Below are positions 1 through 7,239 of a DNA stretch of 27,950 bases, one piece after another. Source of the DNA: a virus; IMG/VR virus record IMGVR_UViG_3300043772_001626, positions 1 to 27,950 of that record. One strand, written 5' to 3'. Numbering within the stretch: the stretch's first letter is position 1; each line of letters starts with the position of its first letter. The notes beneath the pieces are model-generated. The model saw nothing but the letters and a program-made list of their open reading frames with translations, searched no databases and was not told where the DNA came from. The position numbers and the translations under genes were made by a program.

Positions 1-618
1 ACCATCTACTCTATAACAGGTTGTATATTCACCTGTGCAATAGAATTTGGGAAAGTGTTTTGTGATTGCTTGTAAAAATACTCTATCTTGTCCCCAACCA
101 CCATGCCAAACACTTGCAATTTTATTTGCTACTTCTGTTTTAATGAAGTAACAATTAGTATCTATATGATGAACCCCATGATATGTTGGCCAAATACCTA
201 ACGATTCACAGTCATCAAAGGAAACAAACTTACCTGCTTTATTATAAACTTGTCGTAAAGAATAACACCAATCTAAACTTCGTGTATTGATGGTTTTAAT
301 ACAATTTTCAACATGAGACCGATATAACCAATTGTCTTGGTCGAGATAGGCAACATATTGTGTATTGACTAGGTGTGTAAAAGCAGCATAGATACGGTGA
401 CCATAAAATCCATTGGCACCGACATTGATTGGTAAAGCACAGATATGAACTCTCACATCATCTACAGCTGAACCCAATGCCTCTAATGTTTTGTCCATGT
501 GTTCAACACCATCAACGACAACATAACATTCAGTAGGATAACTTTGGTTTAAAACGGATTCAACGGCAGTTTTTATCTCTGGCGAACCAGTAGTTGGTAT
601 AATCACAGTAGCGGACAT
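1..618 (-). CDS. Family 2-type glycosyltransferase, C-terminus cut by window edge
   Basis: The reading frame starts with ATG at 618 and stays open for 206 codons to the window edge, so the C-terminus is missing. The N-terminus MSATVIIPTTGSPEIKTAVE is the first beta-strand and nucleotide-binding loop of a GT-A fold, followed by SVLNQSYP and YVVVDG. A DQDN motif around residue 98 (VAYLDQDNW) sits where the metal-binding DxD of GT2 enzymes lies. A later HGGWGQDR matches the usual acceptor-site ED/QD region. It probably transfers a sugar from a nucleotide sugar, either to a virion protein or to host surface glycan; the substrate cannot be read from sequence. It lies directly downstream of two unknown genes on the same strand. 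Confidence 0.8.
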   Translation of the reverse strand, partial: MSATVIIPTTGSPEIKTAVESVLNQSYPTECYVVVDGVEHMDKTLEALGSAVDDVRVHICALPINVGANGFYGHRIYAAFTHLVNTQYVAYLDQDNWLYRSHVENCIKTINTRSLDWCYSLRQVYNKAGKFVSFDDCESLGIWPTYHGVHHIDTNCYFIKTEVANKIASVWHGGWGQDRVFLQAITKHFPKFYCTGEYTTCYRVDG

Positions 619-621
619 AAT

Positions 622-903
622 TTAATCTCTAGTTAATTTCAATATTCTTTCAATTTGTTTTTCAATAATCGGTTTACGATTAGGCCAATATATGTATTCT
701 TTCTCTCCAGTAGAATGTAATTTCTGAAGAAAAGGAATAATCATCTTTTCTACTTCAGCCAAACGAGTTTTATAATCGTCTGCTGTTTCGGCTGTCTTAT
801 TAACGACAGCATTATATTCTGCTTCCGATACGGCAGAGAAACCAAAGTCATCTTCAACATTGGCATATTCTTTCATTACTCGGTCAAAGTCTACTAATCC
901 CAT
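622..903 (-). CDS. Conserved small phage protein of unknown function
   Basis: This 93-residue acidic/basic mixed protein has no signal peptide and no membrane segment. It begins MGLVDFDRVMKEYANVEDDFG, has a likely helical middle part (residues 38-62) and ends in a basic helix (KQIERILKLTRD). It lies 3 bases upstream of the glycosyltransferase start and 9 bases downstream of the 384-residue gene, so the three are probably co-transcribed. I recall similar proteins in marine T4-like phages without an assigned role, but I cannot name a family. Function is unknown. Confidence 0.7.
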   Translation of the reverse strand: MGLVDFDRVMKEYANVEDDFGFSAVSEAEYNAVVNKTAETADDYKTRLAEVEKMIIPFLQKLHSTGEKEYIYWPNRKPIIEKQIERILKLTRD

Positions 904-912
904 ATTTTAACC

Positions 913-2067
913 TTAATATAATTTTCCAAAAGGACCAAATCCTTTACCACGTTTTTCAGCTAAAAAGAATAGGTCAGTTATAAAACCTTCTAGTTTTTTC
1001 TTAGGAAGAGCAACTAGTTCATCTAAAAATTTCATCTGCATCAATTTTGAATTTGCTGTACCATAATTATTTTCATCCATCATCATCTTTAAAATGTTTT
1101 CTGAGAATACTTTATCAGAATCAATTTGAGTTTCAACATTATTCTTTATTGAATTGAACATATCTTTATACTTTTTATCTTCTGTATTAAACTCAACAGT
1201 AGAAGATGGAAATTTATGCCAGTCATTTACAAAATCAATTTTATATTTTTTAGCTGCTTTCTCAACCAATTCTACTGGTGCTTTTCCTATTTGAGCGGAT
1301 CCTCCCGGCTCTTGAAATTCAAATATTAAATTGCCTGGTCGATAAGTTCTACCAGAAGTTCTAATAGTTAATGTATAATTGACTTTTTCTTTAGAATATA
1401 CAACAATAAAAGAAATCCTAGTATCATTTGCTTTGAATGTGCCATCTTCTCTTAATTTTAAATCACATTTTATATTGTTTATAGTAAAATTTGGATTTTT
1501 ACCGCTAACAAATAAAACACCATCTTTAATGTTTACTTCTTGATACCGAGCTTCAGGTACTCTTTTATCAACTAGTTTTAAAGATATTCCAACAACTTTT
1601 CTTTCTTTAAAAAGTGTTCTTAATGTAGCATTTAATTTTTCAATGTCATTACTATTTTCAACAGATTCTTTGATAATCTTAACAACTTCTCTTTCGTTTT
1701 GAATACACCAAACGTCAGCTGGATCCCAAGCGTCTTTTTTATTGATGCCATATTTTTGGTTCACTAATTTAGAAACGAAATCCATGAATCCTTCTTTGAC
1801 ACTAAATTCTTTAAATTTAGCATCAGAGAACTCATCTAAAAATCTTTTTTGTTGTTTATAGAAACTATTAACCCATTCCAATGTAACAAAAGGATAAAGG
1901 CCTTTTTTGGAATTTGTTCCAATAATTTCTTTTTTAAATTTGGCATCATTTAAAATATCTTCTGCATTTTTGTATCGTTTATTATAATTTAAAGCTTGGT
2001 CAAAAATCCATGCAGAAGTTTTTTCTTGCATTTCTGTTAATTCTGTTGCTGTTGGTTTTGTGGCCAT
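913..2067 (-). CDS. Unknown 384-residue phage protein, possibly late-expressed
   Basis: This soluble, lysine-rich protein of 384 residues has no signal peptide or clear membrane segment. The N-terminal half is helical and charged. The middle part (about residues 170-260) has alternating hydrophobic residues suggesting beta structure, such as GISLKLVDKR and INNIKCDLKL. It ends in FGPFGKLY. The start at 2067 lies one base after the upstream DUF4338-like gene, and a TATAAATA box sits about 88 bases upstream, so late expression is possible. I do not recognise the family; a structural or internal virion protein is only a guess from the expression signal and neighbours. Confidence 0.75.
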   Translation of the reverse strand: MATKPTATELTEMQEKTSAWIFDQALNYNKRYKNAEDILNDAKFKKEIIGTNSKKGLYPFVTLEWVNSFYKQQKRFLDEFSDAKFKEFSVKEGFMDFVSKLVNQKYGINKKDAWDPADVWCIQNEREVVKIIKESVENSNDIEKLNATLRTLFKERKVVGISLKLVDKRVPEARYQEVNIKDGVLFVSGKNPNFTINNIKCDLKLREDGTFKANDTRISFIVVYSKEKVNYTLTIRTSGRTYRPGNLIFEFQEPGGSAQIGKAPVELVEKAAKKYKIDFVNDWHKFPSSTVEFNTEDKKYKDMFNSIKNNVETQIDSDKVFSENILKMMMDENNYGTANSKLMQMKFLDELVALPKKKLEGFITDLFFLAEKRGKGFGPFGKLY

Positions 2068-2068
2068 T

Positions 2069-3178
2069 TTACCTAATGATTTGAATTTCTTTACCTGAAG
2101 TCCAGATTTCTAATTCTGTTCTTAATCTACCCTCAGATTTGAGAGTTTCGTATCTATTTATAGCTTTGCTCCGCCACCATTCAATGACATTGGATAACTC
2201 ATGTTTCTCATAATTTTCACCAGGTAAAAGTTTATCTGTTTTACAATTCATATAATCAACAGTATTCTTAAATCCATAATCAGAAATATAATATCGTTTT
2301 TTTTCTGTCAACTTTTTGGCATTCTGAATCGTTAAAGAGAAATCATCTCCTTCAGGTGTTCCTTTTAATGCTGCTTTGGTGAGAGCAATAATTTTAGTAA
2401 ATGTCCTGAGTTTTCTACTAGTTGTTGAAGTATCTCCACCCAACAAATCTCCAGTTATATCTTCCACATACTTTTTCAAATCTATATATCTTTGGCCGTG
2501 CATCATTGGTACAATATCAGATTCGGTCAAACCTTTAAAACGAATATATGGTTTCATACCATCATATTGTGATACTGATTTGGTACTTCCATATAAACTG
2601 GTAGTTTCAAATAAACAGATATTCATATCATATTTTTTATTACAGATTTCTCTTACAGTATGACTGGTACAAATGGCTGATAGAAGTTTACCGCCTAGGT
2701 AATTAAAACCAAATGGTTGAGATGGTACAATTACGAAACCCATAACACAAGCTGTATTGAACCGCTTGGCAGTATCTTCATTTTGAATCCAAACTTGTCC
2801 TAGGTAGTCGTTACGAGGTTTCATATAGATGACTGGTGAACCTAAACGAATGAATCCTAGAATCTTTCCTGAGTTTCTTTCTTTGACTGCCAATTGAATA
2901 TTCTTACCAACTGGTGCTTTATTAATGTGTGAACTGGTAATGGCAAGTAATGGTTCCCAAACATCATTTGGTATTTCACATACTTCAATATCCATATCTT
3001 TTGGGTGCATTGTGAAATCGGAGAACAAATCATCTTCAATTGGAAATAAAGAAGATGGCATATCAGCCACATTCTTTAGTTTCTCATCACGCATGTATTC
3101 TTCGGTACTTCCAATGTTACTAAAGTAATCATGAAAGGCCTTAGCACAATACAAACCATTTTCTCTGGAGATTATCAT
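2069..3178 (-). CDS. DUF4338 (DruA-type) family protein
   Basis: This 369-residue protein shares a core with the protein at 26546-27811. About residues 105-225 contain GFIRLGSP, then PRNDYLG, a PSQPFGFNYLGGKLL block and ETTSLYGSTKSVSQYDG. This order (a 'G+i.+ S' strand, 'RD..iGW', a hydrophobic block and then 'T.sLYG...Y.G') resembles DUF4338, the family that includes DruA of the Druantia defence locus. I base that on memory of the pattern, not a search. No DruE-type helicase lies nearby, so this is not a Druantia system. The gene overlaps the gp41 start by 4 bases (ATGA), suggesting coupled translation. Molecular function is unknown. Confidence 0.65.
   Translation of the reverse strand: MIISRENGLYCAKAFHDYFSNIGSTEEYMRDEKLKNVADMPSSLFPIEDDLFSDFTMHPKDMDIEVCEIPNDVWEPLLAITSSHINKAPVGKNIQLAVKERNSGKILGFIRLGSPVIYMKPRNDYLGQVWIQNEDTAKRFNTACVMGFVIVPSQPFGFNYLGGKLLSAICTSHTVREICNKKYDMNICLFETTSLYGSTKSVSQYDGMKPYIRFKGLTESDIVPMMHGQRYIDLKKYVEDITGDLLGGDTSTTSRKLRTFTKIIALTKAALKGTPEGDDFSLTIQNAKKLTEKKRYYISDYGFKNTVDYMNCKTDKLLPGENYEKHELSNVIEWWRSKAINRYETLKSEGRLRTELEIWTSGKEIQIIR
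2155..2162 (-). promoter_or_regulatory. Possible T4-type late promoter box (TATAAATA)
   Basis: The minus strand reads TATAAATA here, the core of T4-type late promoters recognised by a gp55-like sigma. It lies inside the 3' end of the DUF4338-like gene and about 88 bases upstream of the 384-residue gene, which would be read from it. In DNA this AT-rich a few such 8-mers are expected by chance, so position is the main support. Confidence 0.35.
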
Positions 3179-4566
3179 ACTTTAAATCCACTAAATGATT
3201 TCTTTTGTTTTTCTTCTCTTGTACCAAATGTGTTTAGTGGCTTATCATGGCCAGCATCTGCGATACCCATCTGTGCAGCCTGCTCAACATCATATAATTT
3301 CATTTTGGCTCTATCAACACCAAGAGTAAATCGTTTATGAAATGTTGGATCATTATATCGATTCTTCAATTGTTTAACCATGATTTGACCAAGTTCTTCT
3401 AGTTCTTCAGAAGAAATTAAAGCAAACATCAAGTCTGCGGTGGCGGGAAGTCCGAACGACTCGCTCGTGTCCTCAAGTCCCGGATCACTGGAAGTAAATC
3501 CTGAACGGGTAGTTTGTGTAGCAGATACAATAGGAACATTATACTCAACAGCAAGGCCTCGTAGTTCTTCTGCAATTGCTTTAACGTAGGTGTAGGAATT
3601 AATATTCGCACCAGCTTTAATACGAGCAGAACAACAAATATTGAGATAGTCAACGAATATAATGTCAGGTACAAAAGACCTCTTGAGATTAAGTTCATTT
3701 AATAGTGTCCTAAAATGAATGGTTGATGCTGAAGCGGTTGGATATTCTTTGATAATAAGTTTGCCTGTGGTCTTTTCACGAACACGAGAAACTTTCTTAT
3801 CATACATATCTTTTGGTAGTTCAATCAAATCATCAATAGTAACATTCAACAGATTGGCATCGATTCGTTCTGCAATCTTTTCTTCACTCATTTCCAAAGT
3901 GATGTAAAGAACATTTTTACCTTGAACCATACACGAAGCAGCCACATGACACATAAAAAGAGATTTACCAACACCAGTCCCCGCCAAAGCAATATTGAGT
4001 GTTTTAGCTGGTAAACCACCTTTGGTGATTTTGTTGAAGTAGTCGAGGTCGAATGGGATTCGTTCTTCTTTTCTGTGATAGAATTCATATCGAGCATCCG
4101 AGTCCTGTAAATAATCGTGACCTACTGAGTTATCAAATGAAACGGCTAAGGCGTCTGATAATATCTTGGGAATCTGGCCCTTATCATGAGTTTTATCTTT
4201 GCCATCGAGAATTGAAATAGACCCCAATACTGCGTTGTAGATGGCTTTCTCTTGACAGAATTGTTCGGTTTTGTCAACAAGCCATTGAACCTCGGTTTCT
4301 GTAGACTTAATCTTCTCAATCTCTGATAGATAATTTTCGCATCTCTGAACTTCATCAGCTGTGAGATTTCTCTTTTCTTTGACGGCAATACTAAGTGCTT
4401 CAATCGTTGCCGTGTTATTGTAAGTCTCCGTGAATGATGTAATTTCATTAAATAAAGTTCTCTCTACACTATCACTAAAATATTCCGTCTTTAAAAATGG
4501 TAAAACTTTCCGTAGAAAGTCCTCATTATAAATCAGGTTTTTTAATATCGTCTGTTCCAGTTTCAT
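3175..4566 (-). CDS. 41: Replicative DNA helicase gp41 (DnaB-like)
   Basis: This 463-residue protein is the hexameric 5'-3' helicase of the T4-type replisome, which unwinds the fork and recruits primase. The N-terminal region is a DnaB-like helical domain. The RecA-like core has Walker A GTGVGKS at about residue 196, YITLEMSEEKI just after it and a Walker B strand IIFVDYLNIC. A VSATQTTRSG motif follows, typical of DnaB/gp41 motif H3. Length matches T4 gp41 (about 475 residues). It overlaps the upstream 106-residue gene by 41 bases. The position downstream of uvsX and 43 is the usual arrangement in marine T4-like phages. Confidence 0.93.
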   Translation of the reverse strand: MKLEQTILKNLIYNEDFLRKVLPFLKTEYFSDSVERTLFNEITSFTETYNNTATIEALSIAVKEKRNLTADEVQRCENYLSEIEKIKSTETEVQWLVDKTEQFCQEKAIYNAVLGSISILDGKDKTHDKGQIPKILSDALAVSFDNSVGHDYLQDSDARYEFYHRKEERIPFDLDYFNKITKGGLPAKTLNIALAGTGVGKSLFMCHVAASCMVQGKNVLYITLEMSEEKIAERIDANLLNVTIDDLIELPKDMYDKKVSRVREKTTGKLIIKEYPTASASTIHFRTLLNELNLKRSFVPDIIFVDYLNICCSARIKAGANINSYTYVKAIAEELRGLAVEYNVPIVSATQTTRSGFTSSDPGLEDTSESFGLPATADLMFALISSEELEELGQIMVKQLKNRYNDPTFHKRFTLGVDRAKMKLYDVEQAAQMGIADAGHDKPLNTFGTREEKQKKSFSGFKV

Positions 4567-4846
4567 CCACTATTTCCTGCTCAATATTATTTGACATCAA
4601 TTCAACAAGTAAATCACCTAGGTAATTTTTAAACTTGTCATCTTTTTCCAAATTCTTGGGTTTATCTACTGTAGATTCTAACACATCATAAGCAAAAAGT
4701 AAATACATTTGTTCATTTTCTTCTTTGAACTTTACCTTACCATATTTGAATACGGTATCTTTATATGGTCCTTGTAAGAACCTTATGTGTACCGCTGTTG
4801 AATCATCTTTAGGATAAATGAAACAATAATCTGTACCTTCAATCAT
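4526..4846 (-). CDS. Conserved small phage protein upstream of gp41
   Basis: This 106-residue acidic protein has a beta-rich N-terminal half (YCFIYPKDDSTAVHIRFLQG, then FKYGKVKF and YLLFAYDVLE) and an acidic helical tail. There is no signal peptide or membrane segment. It starts within the last bases of a 55-residue gene and overlaps the gp41 start by 41 bases, so the three are translationally linked. The beta pattern could be a small barrel, but I cannot assign a family. A role near the helicase is inferred only from the conserved position. Confidence 0.75.
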   Translation of the reverse strand: MIEGTDYCFIYPKDDSTAVHIRFLQGPYKDTVFKYGKVKFKEENEQMYLLFAYDVLESTVDKPKNLEKDDKFKNYLGDLLVELMSNNIEQEIVDETGTDDIKKPDL

Positions 4847-5006
4847 ATAGAGACCTTAAAGATATTGATGATTCGAGATCCTCAGAACGGCCTTTATCTT
4901 CTTTTCTAGTAATCACTACACAAGACCCGTCCCAATCAGATTGTCCTCGGCCTTCCCAATGTTCTGGACCATCGTGATTTATTTTTTTGTATTGATTATC
5001 AATCAT
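4839..5006 (-). CDS. 55-residue phage protein in overlapping gene chain
   Basis: This short frame runs from ATG at 5006 to TGA at 4839 and encodes MIDNQYKKINHDGPEHWEGR and so on, ending SISLRSLYD. It fills the gap between the CxxC gene (its start overlaps that stop region by 8 bases) and the 106-residue gene (its end overlaps that start by 8 bases). Overlap at both ends in a chain of leftward genes supports real translation. The middle GQSDWDGSCVVITRK suggests a small beta hairpin. Function is unknown. Confidence 0.65.
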   Translation of the reverse strand: MIDNQYKKINHDGPEHWEGRGQSDWDGSCVVITRKEDKGRSEDLESSISLRSLYD

Positions 5007-5241
5007 TATTCACCTCAAATCTTTTTTCTTGTATGGTCTTTTCTTTCCATACTTTTCTAGGGTTACCACACATTACACATTCAGGATTACCACAGTCCAT
5101 TGCATGGTGTTTGGCAAATTTGTGTGGTTCATCTACCGGCATACCATGTGATTTGGCAATTTTAGTTTGTTTCTTAATTTGATTTTGAGTTTTTTGAATA
5201 CGCTTAGAATGTTTTAATTTAGCATCTTCATTACTCATCAT
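4999..5241 (-). CDS. Small basic zinc-ribbon-like phage protein
   Basis: This 80-residue protein has a lysine-rich N-terminal half and a C-terminal HHAMDCGNPECVMCGNPRK segment, followed by VWKEKTIQEKRFE. The two cysteine pairs' spacing (C-x4-C-x2-C plus nearby histidines) suggests metal binding. I remember this HHALDCGNP.C..CGNPRK pattern as widespread in T4-like cyanophages, always without an assigned function. It overlaps the uvsX stop by 11 bases. Nucleic acid binding is plausible from charge and motif but unproven. Confidence 0.8.
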   Translation of the reverse strand: MMSNEDAKLKHSKRIQKTQNQIKKQTKIAKSHGMPVDEPHKFAKHHAMDCGNPECVMCGNPRKVWKEKTIQEKRFEVNND

Positions 5242-6307
5242 CTACTCCGTTCGTTGTCTCCACTTCAAATGCTTGGTCAACATCTCCTTGCATAATATTA
5301 CCTGAAGCAATTTGGTAAGTGTTCTGCACAAAATCTTGGAAGGATTTTTGTTTGAGAATTGGTAACCAAAAATCTGATGATTCGGTTTCTTTAATGCGGT
5401 ATTTTTTATCTTCTATAACACCATCGGCGTCCACTTTGCTGTACCAACCATTGGACGGCTTAACAACATGACCCGATTCAAGAGCAAGGTCAAGTAACCC
5501 ACTCCACTTACTAATGCCACCATCGTGACGAACCGTAACAGGAATTTTAGACTTTTCTTTAACATATCGGGATTTCTCTACATTAATAATGAAGTTGTAA
5601 CCAACAACCTCAGTACCTTCTTTTTCTTGCTGGCGTCCAATAATAAAGATATTATCAGCAGAATAGTATGAACCCGTTCCACCACCAACGATTGCTTTAG
5701 GGAACATACCAATTTCCATGTAGGTATGATTTACTACAATCATTGGAATATCTTTAAGATTTAAATGAGGAGTTATCATTCTGAATAATGATTTCACTTG
5801 TTTTGCTCTTGACATATCGGCAACAGACTTTTCTGCCAAGGCATCTTCAACTTCTTTCTTTGAAGCCAAATTACCAATCGAATCAATAATAATAATTAAC
5901 TTATCATTACGTTCTAATTGGGTTAATTGTTGCATAACATCAAACTTTAATTGTTCAATATCAGTAAGAGGTGTATGTAGAACTCTACTGGTATCAATAC
6001 CAAAGCTGTCAAAATAAGACTGAGGAGTGCCAAACTCCGAATCATAGAATAGTAACGCTGCATCTTCATATTTGTCCAAATAACTTTTTGCCATCAATAA
6101 CGAAAAGGCGGTCTTAAAGTGTTTTGATGGACCTGCCCACATTGTAAGACCGGGTGTTAAACCACCATCTAATTTACCGGACAACGCCACATTAATAATG
6201 GGAACTGCCGTTGGTATCATATCTTTGTCAGTAAAGAACTTTGATTTAGAAAGAATTGCTGATTCTTTAATACTACTGTTCTTTTTAATTTTATCTAATA
6301 TACTCAT
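5231..6307 (-). CDS. uvsX: UvsX RecA-like recombinase
   Basis: This 358-residue protein is the strand-exchange recombinase of T4-type phages, used for recombination-dependent replication and repair. The N-terminal part contains LSGKLDGGLTPGLTMWAG followed by a Walker A of the UvsX type, GPSKHFKTAF (about residues 58-67). The Walker B strand is KLIIIIDSIGNL, and MIVVNHTY follows. The C-terminal tail is acidic, as in UvsX. Length fits the family (about 340-390 residues). It lies 11 bases downstream of the membrane protein gene and in the usual 43-uvsX-41 order. Confidence 0.94.
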   Translation of the reverse strand: MSILDKIKKNSSIKESAILSKSKFFTDKDMIPTAVPIINVALSGKLDGGLTPGLTMWAGPSKHFKTAFSLLMAKSYLDKYEDAALLFYDSEFGTPQSYFDSFGIDTSRVLHTPLTDIEQLKFDVMQQLTQLERNDKLIIIIDSIGNLASKKEVEDALAEKSVADMSRAKQVKSLFRMITPHLNLKDIPMIVVNHTYMEIGMFPKAIVGGGTGSYYSADNIFIIGRQQEKEGTEVVGYNFIINVEKSRYVKEKSKIPVTVRHDGGISKWSGLLDLALESGHVVKPSNGWYSKVDADGVIEDKKYRIKETESSDFWLPILKQKSFQDFVQNTYQIASGNIMQGDVDQAFEVETTNGVDDE

Positions 6308-6318
6308 AATTCACCTTT

Positions 6319-7239
6319 TTAAAAGTCACCACCATCTAATCTTTTTTCTTTAAAAGCAAGTTCTGCTTTCTCATCATATTTACTTATGCGATCCGCCTCA
6401 CGCCTCGGAAAGCCCTTCTTTTTATTTTTAGGTGCCTCATCCTCCTCGATTGCAACCAAGTTCTCTTTGGGGATTTCAACCGTATTACTCGGCGATTCTT
6501 TAACTGGCGAAACTGTTTTTCGCCTCTGCTTAGTAGGCCTAGGTACCGAAATGGGAAGTGAACTCTTGCTTCCATATTTTTCCTTGTAAGATATGTTTCC
6601 TGCTATCAATAATAACACAGCTAGAGGGTCAAATACAAGCATAATCATGAAGATTACCAGTCTTACAGCCTTATCTAAGGCACCGTCACCACTACCAAAG
6701 AATATGTCTGCCACATATTTGATTGGACCAACATCTGCCACTAATTTATTTTCTTCTTTAAGAAGTGGTAACTTTTTCTTGTTGATTTCGGCCAATTCTT
6801 TTTGTGTTGTTTGAATCTGTCTATCAATTTGAACAGAAGCAGTTTCAGGATTACCGGCACGCTTGAGTAAATATTCTAGTCGTTGTTCGGCAATCTTCTG
6901 TTGTGAATTGAGTGTTTTGAGTTCGGCAGTATTTGCACCAGCATCTAATGTAGAATCAATATGTGATTTGGCCAAGAAACCAAAAATACCCATTGAAGTA
7001 ATAAACATTAAGATGACAACGGCAGCCGTCAAGTATGACTTCAATAAAATATTAGTTTTCTGCCAATTATTATATAGCCATGATGCAGTAATTAATTTGG
7101 CAAATTCAAGTGTTGAACCCATAATAACAACTGGCCAAAATGCGCCAGAGAATATGAGTGCAAGACCAATAACTGAATAATAAGCAGCAGTACCAGATAA
7201 TAAGAATGCCGCTAAGAATGTTAATATGATTAGTATCAT
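6319..7239 (-). CDS. Multi-pass membrane protein with coiled coil
   Basis: I choose ATG at 7239 because it overlaps the polymerase stop in an ATGA (4-base overlap) and has AGAGG about 10 bases upstream. An in-frame ATG at 7290 has no ribosome site and lies inside the polymerase frame. The 306-residue product has hydrophobic segments near residues 1-22, 25-48, 62-85 and about 190-215. A charged helical region between them (about 100-170) is likely a coiled coil (LNSQQKIAEQRLEYLLKRA). The C-terminal tail is basic and polar. It should sit in the inner membrane. Similar genes lie between 43 and uvsX in marine T4-like phages; function is not known to me. Confidence 0.8.
   Translation of the reverse strand: MILIILTFLAAFLLSGTAAYYSVIGLALIFSGAFWPVVIMGSTLEFAKLITASWLYNNWQKTNILLKSYLTAAVVILMFITSMGIFGFLAKSHIDSTLDAGANTAELKTLNSQQKIAEQRLEYLLKRAGNPETASVQIDRQIQTTQKELAEINKKKLPLLKEENKLVADVGPIKYVADIFFGSGDGALDKAVRLVIFMIMLVFDPLAVLLLIAGNISYKEKYGSKSSLPISVPRPTKQRRKTVSPVKESPSNTVEIPKENLVAIEEDEAPKNKKKGFPRREADRISKYDEKAELAFKEKRLDGGDF

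Noticed and set aside
2069-3178. Complete Druantia-type defence locus
   Set aside because: Only a DUF4338-like protein is present; no DruE-type helicase or other Druantia genes are adjacent, and the neighbours are T4-type replication genes.
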